Below, one piece after another: positions 47,892-58,165 of a DNA stretch of 64,000 nt. Made by a program: the position numbers and the translations under genes. Source of the DNA: Cercis canadensis (taxonomy: Eukaryota; Streptophyta; Magnoliopsida; Fabales; Fabaceae); NCBI GenBank assembly GCA_003255065.1, contig QAOA01008826.1, positions 186,001 through 250,000 on the forward strand, in the 5' to 3' direction. Below the pieces are notes generated by a model. It had not been told where the DNA came from and did not search any database. It saw nothing but the letters and a program-made list of their open reading frames with translations. Positions within the stretch are counted from its first letter, which is position 1; the number at the start of each line of letters is the position of its first letter.

Positions 47892-48135
47892 TATGGTTCA
47901 CTTGTTCGGTAGGGAAGAGAAAGAGGAAATGAGGGAGAAAAAAATTTGAGATGAAGAATGGGTAGGGAAGAGAAAGAGTAAAGGAGGGAGAAATTTTATT
48001 TTATTTTATAAAAAGGTAAGGTGGCACAATAACAATCATAGATGAGTGTTAAATTAAAATGGAGGGCTGAGATTGAAATAACAGAACCAGGTCATGTTGT
48101 TTAACAACATGACTGGATCCCTTCCCCACACAAAG

Positions 48136-48687
48136 AGGCCACATATTCTATTCAAGAACTCAATTTTGATAAGTGGACTGGTAGGATTTGAGCTAAGAGA
48201 AAGCCCAAAGAGAGGAGGTTTTAATGGCCCTTTAAATAAATTAGTAAAAGGCCACAGTACCCTTCGAGTATGGGAATTTTGATATAGTACTCCTCCTCTT
48301 TTGTTGATTTGACAACATAGCTTTTTGTTGAGCTCTAGTAGTATAGAAGCCCAGTGACACACCACCATCATAGATCCTTGCCTTTTGGAAACACACTATT
48401 CCTAGGACCTAGACATTTGTACCATCATACTTCCCTATTATCTTGGGTAAAGACCTGTAGATAAACCTTTTAGCTGGACTTGAACCGTTAGCTCCCCTCC
48501 TAACCTCAACACTCATCACACAATCACTCCCAAAATCCTCACCTTGCCTGAGTATTAAATCTCACCAAAGGACCCTATAACATCTCCAAAAAGCCTCACC
48601 TTGCCTTACCTTAGCACCTTCCCACTCTAAAAGTATCCTCAAGCACCATGCTACATTTTTCACTATAAATAACCTCTCTTGGACTCA
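48136..48687. other. No gene seen
   Basis: Spacer between the MULE and the copia element without recognisable coding sequence. Confidence 0.4.
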
Positions 48688-48692
48688 CTTAA

Positions 48693-48883
48693 TGTTAATT
48701 ATTCTATTTCCAGCATGTAAGTCCCTGGCAATCTGTTAGAATCAATTAGGATCAATTTACCATTTAAGATAGGATCAATCTATTTCCTAGAATCAATATG
48801 TTTCTCCTAGACTTTAGGCTCACAATGTCTATTTATTATTTGTAATTCTCACTCTATAAATATTAAGAAATACAAATTCTACA
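48693..48883 (+). repeat. Copia 5' LTR
   Basis: 191 bp, TG...CA ends, followed directly by the initiator-Met tRNA primer site. Confidence 0.88.
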
Positions 48884-48963
48884 TGGTATCAGAACCCTCC
48901 TCCTTCTAGCGAAGTCTTTTTTTTTCGATCCCTCTTTCTTCCTTTTTTAATCATTTACCTCTT

Positions 48964-51900
48964 ATGGCCTCATCTGGATCTTCTTCCTCTGCCCCTACCC
49001 TTCCCACTCCTACAACACAAGAGTTCGCCAAACTCACTGATTCAAACTATCTTTTTTGGCTACGGCAGATGAAACCATTCTTGATTGGCCATGGTTTTTG
49101 GAAATACGTGATTAGCAAATACCCACAACCACCCACACATCTTCCTATCTCTGACACTACCACAGACTATGCTATACAACCCAATCCTGAACATGAAAAA
49201 TAGTATGAACAAGACCAGCGAATTGTCAGTTACCTCGCTCAAACACTCACCGACTCCCCTCTTGCTCTCACCGTCGACTATGACACCTCTCAAGAACTTT
49301 GGGACTGTCTTCAACATCACTTCTCTCAAACTTCCACCGCCAATGAGGCTAATCTCCATTTTCAGCTCATGGATATGTAGAAAGGCACCAAGACTATTGA
49401 TGAATACCTTTGCTATGCCAAATCTCTCTCTGACGCCTTTGATGCCATCAACAAACTTGTTTCCAACAAAGACCTTGTTACTGCTGTTCTTCGAGGTCTT
49501 GGTCCAAATTATAAAATCCTTGTCACTGTCATTCTTCAAGTGCCGCCTCTACCTAATTTCGCCGATCTCTAATCTCGCCTTCTTTCCTTTGAAACTTAAA
49601 ACCCAACAACTACTCCTTTTGCTAGTCAGCATACGTCACAACTCCATACACAACATCCATGTGAATCACAACACCCATTTCAAAGCAATCGGAACCACTT
49701 CTCATGTCGTCGCAACCATGGTAGCCATAGCGACGGCCACGGTGGGTATGGCCAAGGCAATGGCAAACGCACCAATAGCTGGAATCATTCATCCTCATGG
49801 TCTCAACATTTAACTAGGCCACACAACTATGAGCCTAACCATCCTTGGCAACTCACCTGGCCAACTTATCAACCTACCTGGGCTCTAACTCCACGTGGTA
49901 TACCTCCCTCTTCCATTGGCATCCTTGGACCAGCTTAGTGCCCCACCTGTAACACCATTCAACACACACATGATGCATGTCCTCATCGCTTCAATGGGCC
50001 AACATCCTTGCAGCCATTTGCCAGTGCCCACTTTTCTCAACCTACCGACACCTGGTACCCGGATACTGGAGCTACAAACCACATGACTAGTCCTTCCACC
50101 AACCTTCAAGGCCAACAACTTTATACGGGCAACAATTATGTGGTAATGGGTAATGGCGAGTCTTTTCCCATCACCCATACCGGTAATCTTTCCCTCTCTT
50201 TAGGTTCTTCTAATTTCCATCTTTGTCATATTCTTTTAATACCATCTTTTCGCATTAACCTTTTATCTGTTGCTTTTTTTTACTAAAGATAACAATGTAT
50301 ACTTTGTCTTTATTCCTGATTTCTACTAAATCTATGATATGCTCATTGGTTCCCTTCTCTTTCAGGGCCCATGTAAGGATGACCCCTATCCTCTATATGC
50401 CATCTTCTCCTTTCTTTCAACCTCGCGCTCTTGTTGCTCTCAACACCTCCACTTGGCAACGTCGTCTTGGTCATCCCTTCTCCTTCTTGTAAGGGATGTG
50501 CTCTTAGTAAATCAACCCAACTTCCATTCTCTAGTAGTACTTCTTTTGTACCTTTGTTGTTTTATATAATTCACTCTGATGTTTGGATGTCACTAGTTTC
50601 CTCTATTAGTGGCTTTCGCTATTATGTGCTATTTATTGATGTTTTCTCCCATTATACTTGACTTTATACAATGCGCCGTAAGAGTGAAGTTTTTCATCAT
50701 TTTTAAACATTTGTTGCTATGATTCGAAATATTTTTAACTCCTCCATTAAATTCCTGCAAAGTGATAATGGTACTGAATATGTTAATCAATCTTTCTCTT
50801 AATTTTGCAACCACTTGGGTATTCAACAACACTTCTCTTGCCCACACACTCTCCAACAAAATGGGCTTGCTGAACGCAATCACCGTCACATTGCTACCAT
50901 CATCCGCACTCTACTCACCACAGCAAAACTCCCCCATTCCTATTGGGTTGCTTACACACGTCTTTTTAATTCTCCCCTTACCTATTCTCATCTTCGCACC
51001 TTTGGGTGCTCATGCTATCTATTTATTGGCCCCTACACTAATTATAAACTCACCAATCGTGCTATAAAATGTGTGTTTCTTGGATACAATACCAACCAAA
51101 AGGGCTATCAGTGCCTTGACCCCAATACTGGTCGGGTTTACACCGCTCGGCATGTTTTATTTAATGAAACTTCCTTTCCCTTTTCTTCTTTGCAGGTACA
51201 CTTGGCTTCCTCTTCCATTGAAATTGATTTTCAACCCATCACCACTCCGACAAATGGTCCATCGAATCAAAATGCTACGTTGGACCTGCAGGTCATCCCT
51301 GCACCCCAAACTGGTTCTAAGTTAAGATCCATTCCTACAGAACCTCAAATGGACCATGCACCCTCCTTCACCCATGATCAAAACATCACGCCTCCCTTAT
51401 CAAAAGTGCACCCACCTTTGGCCACCGCATCTACTATGCAAGCAACACCAGTCTCAACTCATCCCATAACAACACGTCTTCGTGATGACATTAGAAAGCC
51501 GAAGACCCATACATATGGTACAATCATATATCCATTTTCTCATGCTCTGCTCTCTGTAGTGGATTCAAATGAGCCTACGTGCTACTCTCAAGCAGTAAAA
51601 TACCCCGAATAGCGTGCAACAATGACTGAAGAGATCAATGCTCTCCTAAAAAATAACACATGGTCTCTTGTACCTCCCTCTCCCTCTCATCAACTAGTTG
51701 GTTGCAAATGGGTATTTCGTATCAAGCACAAAGTTCACAATTCCATAGAACGGTACAAAGCCCGCTTGGTGGCTAAAGGTTTTCATCAACAAGCTGGCAT
51801 AGATTACACAGAGACATTCAGTCCGGTTGTTAAACCTACTACTATACAGATGGTTCTTAGTCTTGTTGTCTCTCGAGGTTGGTCTTTACATCAACTTGAT

Positions 51901-53090
51901 GTCAAAAATGCCTTTCTCCCTAGTTTACTGACTGAAACGGTCCATACGGTTCAACCTCCCGATTTTGTGGATCCGGTGCATCCCTCTCATGTGTGTCAAC
52001 TTCACAAATCCTTTTATGGCCTTAAATAGGCACCTCGTGCGTGGTTTCACTGTATCAGTTCCTTCTTGGTATCTACTGGCTTTCGTCAAAGTCAAGCTGA
52101 TTCCTCTCTCTTTATATTTCACCATGACTCACATATCACATATCTCCTTCTATATGTTGATGATATTATTATGACAGGAAGTAATCCCACACTCATTCAG
52201 GACTTTATTACACTGTTAGGCTACCAATTTGACATCAAAGATCTTGGTCCTTTGAGTTATTTCCTTGGCTTGCAGATGATTCCTCATAATAATGGCCTCC
52301 ACATCAATCAAATCAAATATGCTTATGATCTACTTCACAAATACAAGATGCTTCAAGCCAAACCAACGTCTACACCCCTTACTGCAAAAACTTCATTATC
52401 GGCTCATGAAGGTTCCTTACTTGCCATACCATCTAAATACTGAGAGCTTATTGGTAGTCTGCAATATTTAACACTTACCCGCCCCGACATCTCCTTTGCT
52501 GTTAACACCGTCGCTCAGTACATGAGTGCACCACAGACTTCTCATCTTATTGCTGCCAAACGCATCTTGCGTTACATCAAAGGAACATTGGCCTTCAGTC
52601 TTGTCTTTCCACCTGACCCATGCTCTGTTCATTTATATGGCTATTATGATGTTGATTGGGCCGGGTGGAGAGATACTCGTCGATCCACCACTGGTTACTT
52701 GATATACCTTGGCTCCAATCTTATTTCTCATTGCTCCAAGAAGCAACCCACTATCTTGAAGTCAAGCACGGAAGCTGAATATCGTGCCCTTTCTCATGCA
52801 TGTACTGAAACAACATGGCTATGTTCTCTTCTGTATGAACTCAATATCTACCTTTAGTTTCCAGTTTTATTGAATTGTGACAATCTACGTGCTACCTACT
52901 TGGCCTCCAATCCGATATTTCATGCTTGTACTTGTCACATTGAATTGGACTATCATTTTATATGTGAGACGGTTGCTCTTGGAAGTCATCAGGTTTGATT
53001 CATACCCTCCATCGACCAACCTGCTGATCTACTTACCAAGGCATTACATAAACTAAGACACAACTCCTTGCGTACCAAACTTGTCCAACC
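48964..53090 (+). pseudogene. Copia Gag-Pol polyprotein with stops
   Basis: Starts MASSGSSSSAPTLPTPTTQE, and Gag continues past stops at 49201 and near 49380 and 49570 (ELWDCLQHHFSQTS, AVLRGLGPNYKIL). The protease has WYPDTGATNHMT. The integrase has a zinc-binding LGHP/CKGC region, the D in SDVW, SDNGTEY and NGLAERNHR. Reverse transcriptase spans 51622-52443 with [18 protein letters not shown] and the active site YVDDI; a stop breaks the YGLK-APRAW motif near 52027. RNase H ends with STEAEYRALSHACTE and, past a stop, DQPADLLTKAL. The domain order PR-INT-RT-RH is that of copia. At least eight stops or shifts prevent expression. Confidence 0.92.
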
Positions 53091-53128
53091 AGGGCCGTCC
53101 AGTTTGCTCGCCGGGGGGGGGGGGGGGN

Positions 53129-53317
53129 TTAATCATTCTATTTCCAGCATATAAATCCCAAGCAATCTATTAGAATCAATTAGGATCAATTTACCATTTA
53201 AGATAGGATCAATCTATTTCCTAGAATCAATATGTTTTGTCTAGACTTTAGGCTCACAATGTCTATTTATTCTTTGTAATTCTCACTCTGTAAATATTAA
53301 GAAATACAAATTCTACA
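53129..53317 (+). repeat. Copia 3' LTR
   Basis: 189 bp visible, matches the 5' LTR, first two bases lost in the N join. Confidence 0.85.
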
Positions 53318-53329
53318 CTTAAAGATAAT

Positions 53330-54160
53330 ATGAAATTCTCCTAAATTTAGAAAGAACCAACAAACCTAAGAACCCAACACCCAATACCTTCTTCTCCTTT
53401 TTCTTTTTCCTCAAACCTTCTTGCAACCTTTATCCTTCATTAATGGAGTTGGGCAACTTCTGAAGCTGCTACTCTAGATTACCAAAAATCCAGCAGCTTT
53501 AGCTGAACCTTTGCTCTAAGAAAAAGTGAAACCAATTTGAAAATCAATTAAGTTGGAAAACCTGAAGACCAGAAAATAGCCTTCAATCAAACTAAAAGCC
53601 CAAAAGAATGTTCAAGAGCACTAAAGAACATTCTCTTTAAATGTTCTTCAACACCTTAACCATCTCTAAACTCCCAAGCTCCCTCTACTCCATCAAGAGT
53701 TATTTCCCAGTCATTATTCCACAATCATTCTCTTCTCTTTTCCTCCTTTGTGGACCTCAAAAGCTTATCATAAATGCACTTCAAAACACTAAGATCCACC
53801 ACAAATACTATCTAACCAGTATAAAAAACCCATCTACTGGAGCAGTGCTACAGAGTTCCTGTCATGGGTTTGTCTCAGCCACGTGGGAGATAAAAATGCC
53901 TTAGACCCATCTCCCTTGGCTTTGAGCCTCAGCCCTCTAAGATGTCTTACTAATTCATGCAAAGTGCCTCAGCAGCTCACCAATCATACCCACTAGAGCT
54001 GAGTTCTCATTAAGTTGTATCTAACATCTCCACCTCCTTAAGTGTTATCAAACCAAAATCTAACAAAACACTATGTAATTAGCATATACATTTATACATG
54101 TAAGCATGTTTATGGGCTCTATTTTCGGTTTAGTTTGGTTGCTGAAGTATTAAAAAAAAT
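53330..54160. other. No gene recognised
   Basis: Noncoding spacer. The frame at 53641-53904 has no recognisable domain. Confidence 0.4.
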
Positions 54161-54560
54161 TGAACCAAACCAATGGAGAGTAGAGATAATAGAACCAAAA
54201 AAGCCAATGTTAATCGGTTTTTGTTTGGTTCAATTTCTCTTAAGCAATTCGGTTTGGTTCCTTGTCTCAATTCCCAAATAGACACTTAATTATTTTCTGA
54301 GTAAAACCTTTTTTTGGTCCCTAAAAGATACACTCGGTGACACTTTCGTCCTTGAAAGATTTTTANTTGAACCAAACCAACGGAGAGTAGAGACAATAGA
54401 ACCGAAAAAGCCAATGTTAATCGGTTTTTGTTTGGTTCAATTTCTCTTAAGCAATTCGGTTTGGTTCCTTGTCTCAATTCCCAAATAGACACTTAATTAT
54501 TTTCTGAGTAAAACCTTTTTTTGGTCCCTAAAAGATACACTCGGTGACACTTTCGTTCTT
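54160..54560 (+). repeat. Direct duplication of about 200 bp around an N
   Basis: 54164-54365 and 54367-54570 are near-identical (TTGAACCAAACCAAYGGAG...), joined by the single N at 54366. Both include the first bases of the adjacent MULE, so one copy is likely an assembly overlap. The sequence is rich in GGTTTGGTTC words. Confidence 0.8.
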
Positions 54561-54789
54561 GAAAGATTTTTAGTGACAAATTAGTCCCTGAAAGATCATT
54601 TCGTTCGCCATTTTAGTTCTCTGCTAGGCTCCGTTAGTGGGACTTAACAGAAAATGTCACGTGGCACATTAAATGCTGGCATGACACATTAAATTTTTTT
54701 AAAAAAATCCCTCCTCTCTCATTTCTCTCTCTCTTCCCCTCCTCTCTCATTTCTCTTTCTCTCTCTCTCTTCCTTTCCTCTCTCATTTT

Positions 54790-55390
54790 TCTCTCTCTCT
54801 GTCTTCCCCTCCTCTAAACTCTTTCGAGTTCAGCCTCAAATGATTCCCGAACAGGATCATGGAAATCAGTTTGCTTAAGTACATCTTTCTTCTTCTTGAC
54901 CACCCCAACAAAACCAGCAGAAAGCAGATCCCTTCCATCAAAACTAGATGTTCTTCATCTTTCATGAAAGGATCCTCTAAGAAAGCCTTTTCACTCTTTG
55001 GTAAAGGACGTTTTTCTCTACTGAAATTTAGCAGAGGATCATTAACATGAAGCCCTTTACCACCTGATGAAAAAGAGGATTTTGACAATGAACTCTGGAC
55101 ATAATCAACTTTATATCTGTTGTGTTGTTCACTACCAACATAACTATCTGGGGCATTTCGTTCAGGCCCTCGGCTACCATAGAACTCTGGACATAATCAA
55201 TTTTATATCTGTTGTGTTGTTCACTACCAACATAACTATCTCGGGCATTTCGTTCAAGCCCTCGGCTACCATAAGATTTCGTATTATTCCAAGGCTTTTT
55301 AGCTCCTTGTCCATACCCCATTTCCCTCTTTCCAAAATCATTATGGACATTATCTCTGAATGGAGATGGAATCATCATGGACATTATCAA
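54790..55390 (-). pseudogene. Captured hydrophilic gene fragment, unknown family
   Basis: The minus strand reads FGKREMGYGQGAKKPWNNTK, SYGSRGLERNARDSYVGSEQ, HNRYKIDYVQSS and, further on, KSSFSSGGKGLHVNDPLLNF, SREKRPLPKSEKAFLEDPF. An 85-bp internal segment (YVGSEQHNRYKIDYVQSS part) is duplicated in tandem with a frame change. It looks like a disordered, charged nuclear-type protein; I do not recognise the family. Confidence 0.5.
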
Positions 55391-55557
55391 CTACAAACCA
55401 AACCAACAAACTGCATGCCATCACAAAGTTGTAAACGTGCTACCCAAAAGAAAATAACTATAAACTAAAGAAGTGCAATAGAAGCAGAATATGTGTACCC
55501 TGAGTTATGTGACTCAGCCATGCATGCAACCCACAACCCACTTCTCTTTGCTCCTCT

Positions 55558-55780
55558 ATGCCTGCTCTCGATGGAATCGCTGCTGTTGTTAGCCAACACA
55601 TCCTCTTTCGAGGCAAAGATAACAACTCCAACGTTGGCAACAACAAACCAACATTAATGACTTCACGCTGTTTAGTTTCGGTTTTAGGGTCCGAAACACC
55701 AAGAAAAGACCTTTTGATGAACAAGAGCTACAGAGGAGTGAGGAAGAGGCCATGGGGGAGATGGTTTCAACATTTGGGTG
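55558..55780 (+). pseudogene. AP2/ERF transcription-factor fragment, captured
   Basis: The frame starts MPALDGIAAVVSQHILF, continues GSETPRKDLLMNKSYRGVRK and RPWGRW, and then diverges. SYRGVRKRPWGRW is the start of the AP2/ERF DNA-binding domain; the following WAAEIRD-like part is replaced by unrelated sequence leading to the MULE end. Only the N-terminus and 13 residues of the domain were captured. Confidence 0.68.
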
Positions 55781-56982
55781 AGAGGTTTCAATGTTTCTGG
55801 TGCATAAGCATGTCACCAGTTGCAGAGGAAGAATGCGAGAAGGATGAGAGAGAGAGAGAGAGGCACCAGTTGCAAAAGAAGAGAGATAATTTATTTTTTA
55901 TTTTTTTAAGGTGACATGTTAGCAGATTTTTTTTTTAAGTTGCCACATCATCACTTAACGGCCACGTTAACACTTAACGTGTCACATGACATTTTCTGTT
56001 AAGTCTCACTAACGGACCTTAGCGGAGAACTAAAATGGCGGACATAATGATCTTTCAAGGACCAATTTGTCACTAAAAATCTTTCAAGGACTAAAGTGTC
56101 ATCGAGTATATCTTTCAGGGACCAAAAATGGATTTTACTCTTATCTTTTTGAGTAAAACCCTATTTTCGTCCCTCACTATATTGAGCGCTATCAATTGAG
56201 TCCTTTGTTGCCAAAATAATTTAATCAATTTCCTCACTGGTCAATTTCACGTCAATCAAATCCCTCCGTCTAACCTCTGCTAAGCTAAATGACAGAGATG
56301 CTGATGTGTCACTGTTAAATGCCATGTCGTAACCTATGGGGAGCATCATTTGCTGACTGAGCAAGGACGACGTCGTTTCTTGAACAGTGGAGAAAAAAAG
56401 TTAAAGTGGGCAACATTATGGTTTTTTCTATAATTGAAGCAGAGCTTCAGTTGAGTAGAGAGAGAAAGTTTCAGTAGATCAGTCGCCATAGTTGGCGGTG
56501 GAGGGAGGGAGTAGAAGGTGATCTTTTGGTTGAACAATGAGGTGTTCAACCTACCGGTAAAAGAAGGTAGAGGCGCTAGTTGAATATTTCAAGTTCGAGC
56601 AATCAGAGCATGCCAATTTTGTTGTCAACACGTGAAACACATATCTTTATGCCTCTCTGGCAGCTAAAAATAATTGAAAAGGCCTTACCTAATCTTGTGG
56701 TCCATAGTAATACTAGCTTAAGCTAGCCAAGTTGTAATGAGATGTTGAAATGTCGCCGTTCTTTCCATAGGATCTGAGAAGTGAGAACATAATACAAGGC
56801 AAATATTTTTATCTTTTTTTGTTTTCCTGATCCATGCGTTATCTTCTTAGGCTACCACTACATAGATGCATTGCTGAAATTCTTGGAACGAAGAAGAATG
56901 GTTCTCAGTGACTCATCTACTGAGAAACCCATATGCATAGAGAGTAAGAAGGTGCCAAATTGATTGATACCCATTTGGGCAA

Positions 56983-57273
56983 ATGCTCAAACACCATTCG
57001 TCTTCGGAGACTGGTTTTTCGAACAGTGTTGCCAAGAGCCTCATTCAGAGATTGACTAAATGCGCGTTTCCAACAAAGAGAAGGGTTGTGGGTTTAGGAG
57101 TGGCGGAAAATGTGAGGAAGTGGAAGGAGTTGGTGAAGAAGAAGGAGGAACTGCTCGTGAAGAGTCGGAACCGTGTGGCTTTCGCTTGGACTTTCGTGGC
57201 GTTGTGTTCTGGATCACACGCTTCGCATATTTTCCATTCTTTGGGCATTCACATTGCTCATGGTAAGGGTTAA
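56983..57273 (+). pseudogene. Chloroplast Cu-ATPase PAA2 fragment, captured
   Basis: The frame reads FSNSVAKSLIQRLTKCAFPT, KRRVVGLGVAENVRKWKELV, KKKEELLVKSRNRVAFAWTF and VALCSGSHASHIFHSLGIHI AHG. This matches the segment linking the heavy-metal-binding domain to the first membrane helices of PAA2 (HMA8), the thylakoid copper pump. The P-type ATPase core is absent. A second copy (57344-57615) differs by a few bases and follows an N. Confidence 0.72.
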
Positions 57274-57343
57274 CTATCCAGTAAATGGACTGGTCACATG
57301 AAGGCTTCGTTTTTTTACAAATTGAGACGACGTCGTCCTTGCN

Positions 57344-57684
57344 CTTCGAATACTGGTTTTTCGAACAGTGTTGCCAAGAGCCTCATTCAGAGATTGACTA
57401 AATGCGTGTTTCCAACAAAGAGAAGGGTTGTGGGTTTAGGAGTGGCGGAAAATGTGAGGAAGTGGAAGGAGTTGGTGAAGAAGAAGGAGGAACTGCTCGT
57501 GAAGAGTTGGAACCGTGTGGCTTTCGCTTGGACTTTCGTGGCGTTGTGTTCTGGATCACACGCTTCGCATATTTTCCATTCTTTGGGCATTCACATTGCT
57601 CATGGTAAGGGTTAACTATCCAGTAAATGGACTGGTCACATGAAGGCTTCGTTTTTTTACAAATTGAGACGACGTCGTCCTTGC
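57344..57684 (+). repeat. Second copy of the PAA2 segment after N
   Basis: Near-identical direct duplicate of about 57000-57342, differing at several bases (for example GCGCG/GCGTG, GAGTC/GAGTT). Most simply two haplotypes joined end to end. Confidence 0.75.
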
Positions 57685-57914
57685 CCAGTCAACAAATAGT
57701 GCTCCCCACAGGTTGCGACATGACATTTAACAGTGACACATAAGCCTTTTAACGGTCGCATCAGCATTTCCGTCATTCAACTTAGCGGAAGTTAGACGGA
57801 GGGATTTGATTGAAGCGAAATTGATCAGTGAGAGACTTGATTAAATTATTTTGGTAGTAAGGGACTCAATTGATAGCACTCAATATAGTGAGAGACGAAA
57901 ATGAAGTTTTACTC

Positions 57915-58165
57915 TTATTTTTTTAAGAAATCCTCCCCGGCTTCGCGCTAAGAGAATATATTTATTTATTTTTTTAATTTAGTCAAGAAAAAAAAAAATT
58001 TCAGAAGGCGCTTTTGTTTGTTTTTGGCCGCAGGAAGAAACCCGGAAAGGCTTAAACCCCTTCTCTTCCCCTTCCGTCACACTCAGAAACCCCATGGAGC
58101 TATGTTGACGGAGGAGTTGGTGGTGGAGGAAGCCATTGTTACCGGAAAAACGGTGGAGCCCAGAA
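57915..58165 (+). promoter_or_regulatory. TWINKLE proximal promoter and leader
   Basis: Only about 250 bp separate the MULE end from the TWINKLE start region. It contains an A/T-rich run (57950-58000) and upstream ATGs, including a 60-codon upstream frame (58018-58200) that overlaps the start region in another frame. Promoter elements probably extend into, or derive from, the MULE terminus. This is inferred from position only. Confidence 0.4.

Larger units (their letters stand above)
39581..48126. mobile_element. 8.5 kb MULE with transposase and captured genes
   Basis: The ends are inverted repeats (GGAAAGGATCC... and ...GGATCCCTTCCC) extending about 220 bp, flanked on both sides by the perfect 9-bp duplication CACACAAAG (39572-39580 and 48127-48135). 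It contains a FAR1-type transposase relic in the middle (minus strand), a DUF2854 gene piece next to the left end (plus strand), AVT1-like and LRK10L-type kinase pieces next to the right end (minus strand) and a foldback element. Both captured sets read inward from the terminal repeats, as in Pack-MULEs. The left terminal region is present twice around the N at 40017. Confidence 0.88.
48693..53317 (+). mobile_element. Ty1/copia retrotransposon, complete but dead
   Basis: A 4.6 kb element with LTRs of about 190 bp (TGTTAAT...TTCTACA), a 5-bp duplication CTTAA (48688-48692 and 53318-53322), a primer site TGGTATCAGA at 48884, a Gag-Pol frame and a poly-G polypurine tract at 53113-53127. The first bases of the 3' LTR are replaced by the N at 53128. 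The LTRs differ by roughly nine positions, so insertion is older than that of the gag-only element. Confidence 0.92.
54506..56140. mobile_element. 1.6 kb Pack-MULE with ERF and unknown fragments
   Basis: The ends GAGTAAAACC... and ...GGATTTTACTC are inverted over more than 200 bp (GGTCCCTRAAAGATAYACTCG, the block with CGTTAGTGRGACTTAACAG). The flanks TTATTTTCT and TTATCTTTT agree at 7 of 9 bases. No transposase; the inside holds two host-gene pieces. A first copy of the left end at 54299 belongs to the N-join duplication. Confidence 0.82.
56151..57914. mobile_element. 1.76 kb Pack-MULE with PAA2 fragment
   Basis: The ends GAGTAAAACCCTATTTTCGTCC and its near-complement at 57880-57914 are inverted repeats of about 250 bp, with internal words GACGACGTCGT and TTAACAGTGACAC. 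The flanks TTATCTTTT (56141) and TTATTTTTT (57915) agree at 8 of 9. It abuts the previous MULE with ten bases between. It carries one host-gene exon, present twice around the N at 57343. Confidence 0.82.

Noticed and set aside
48964-53090. Endogenous pararetrovirus
   Set aside because: Domain order PR-INT-RT-RH, LTRs, primer site and 5-bp duplication are those of a copia retrotransposon; no movement or coat protein signature.
53111-53128. G-quadruplex-like poly-G as a regulatory element
   Set aside because: It is the copia polypurine tract, probably extended by sequencing or assembly error next to an N.
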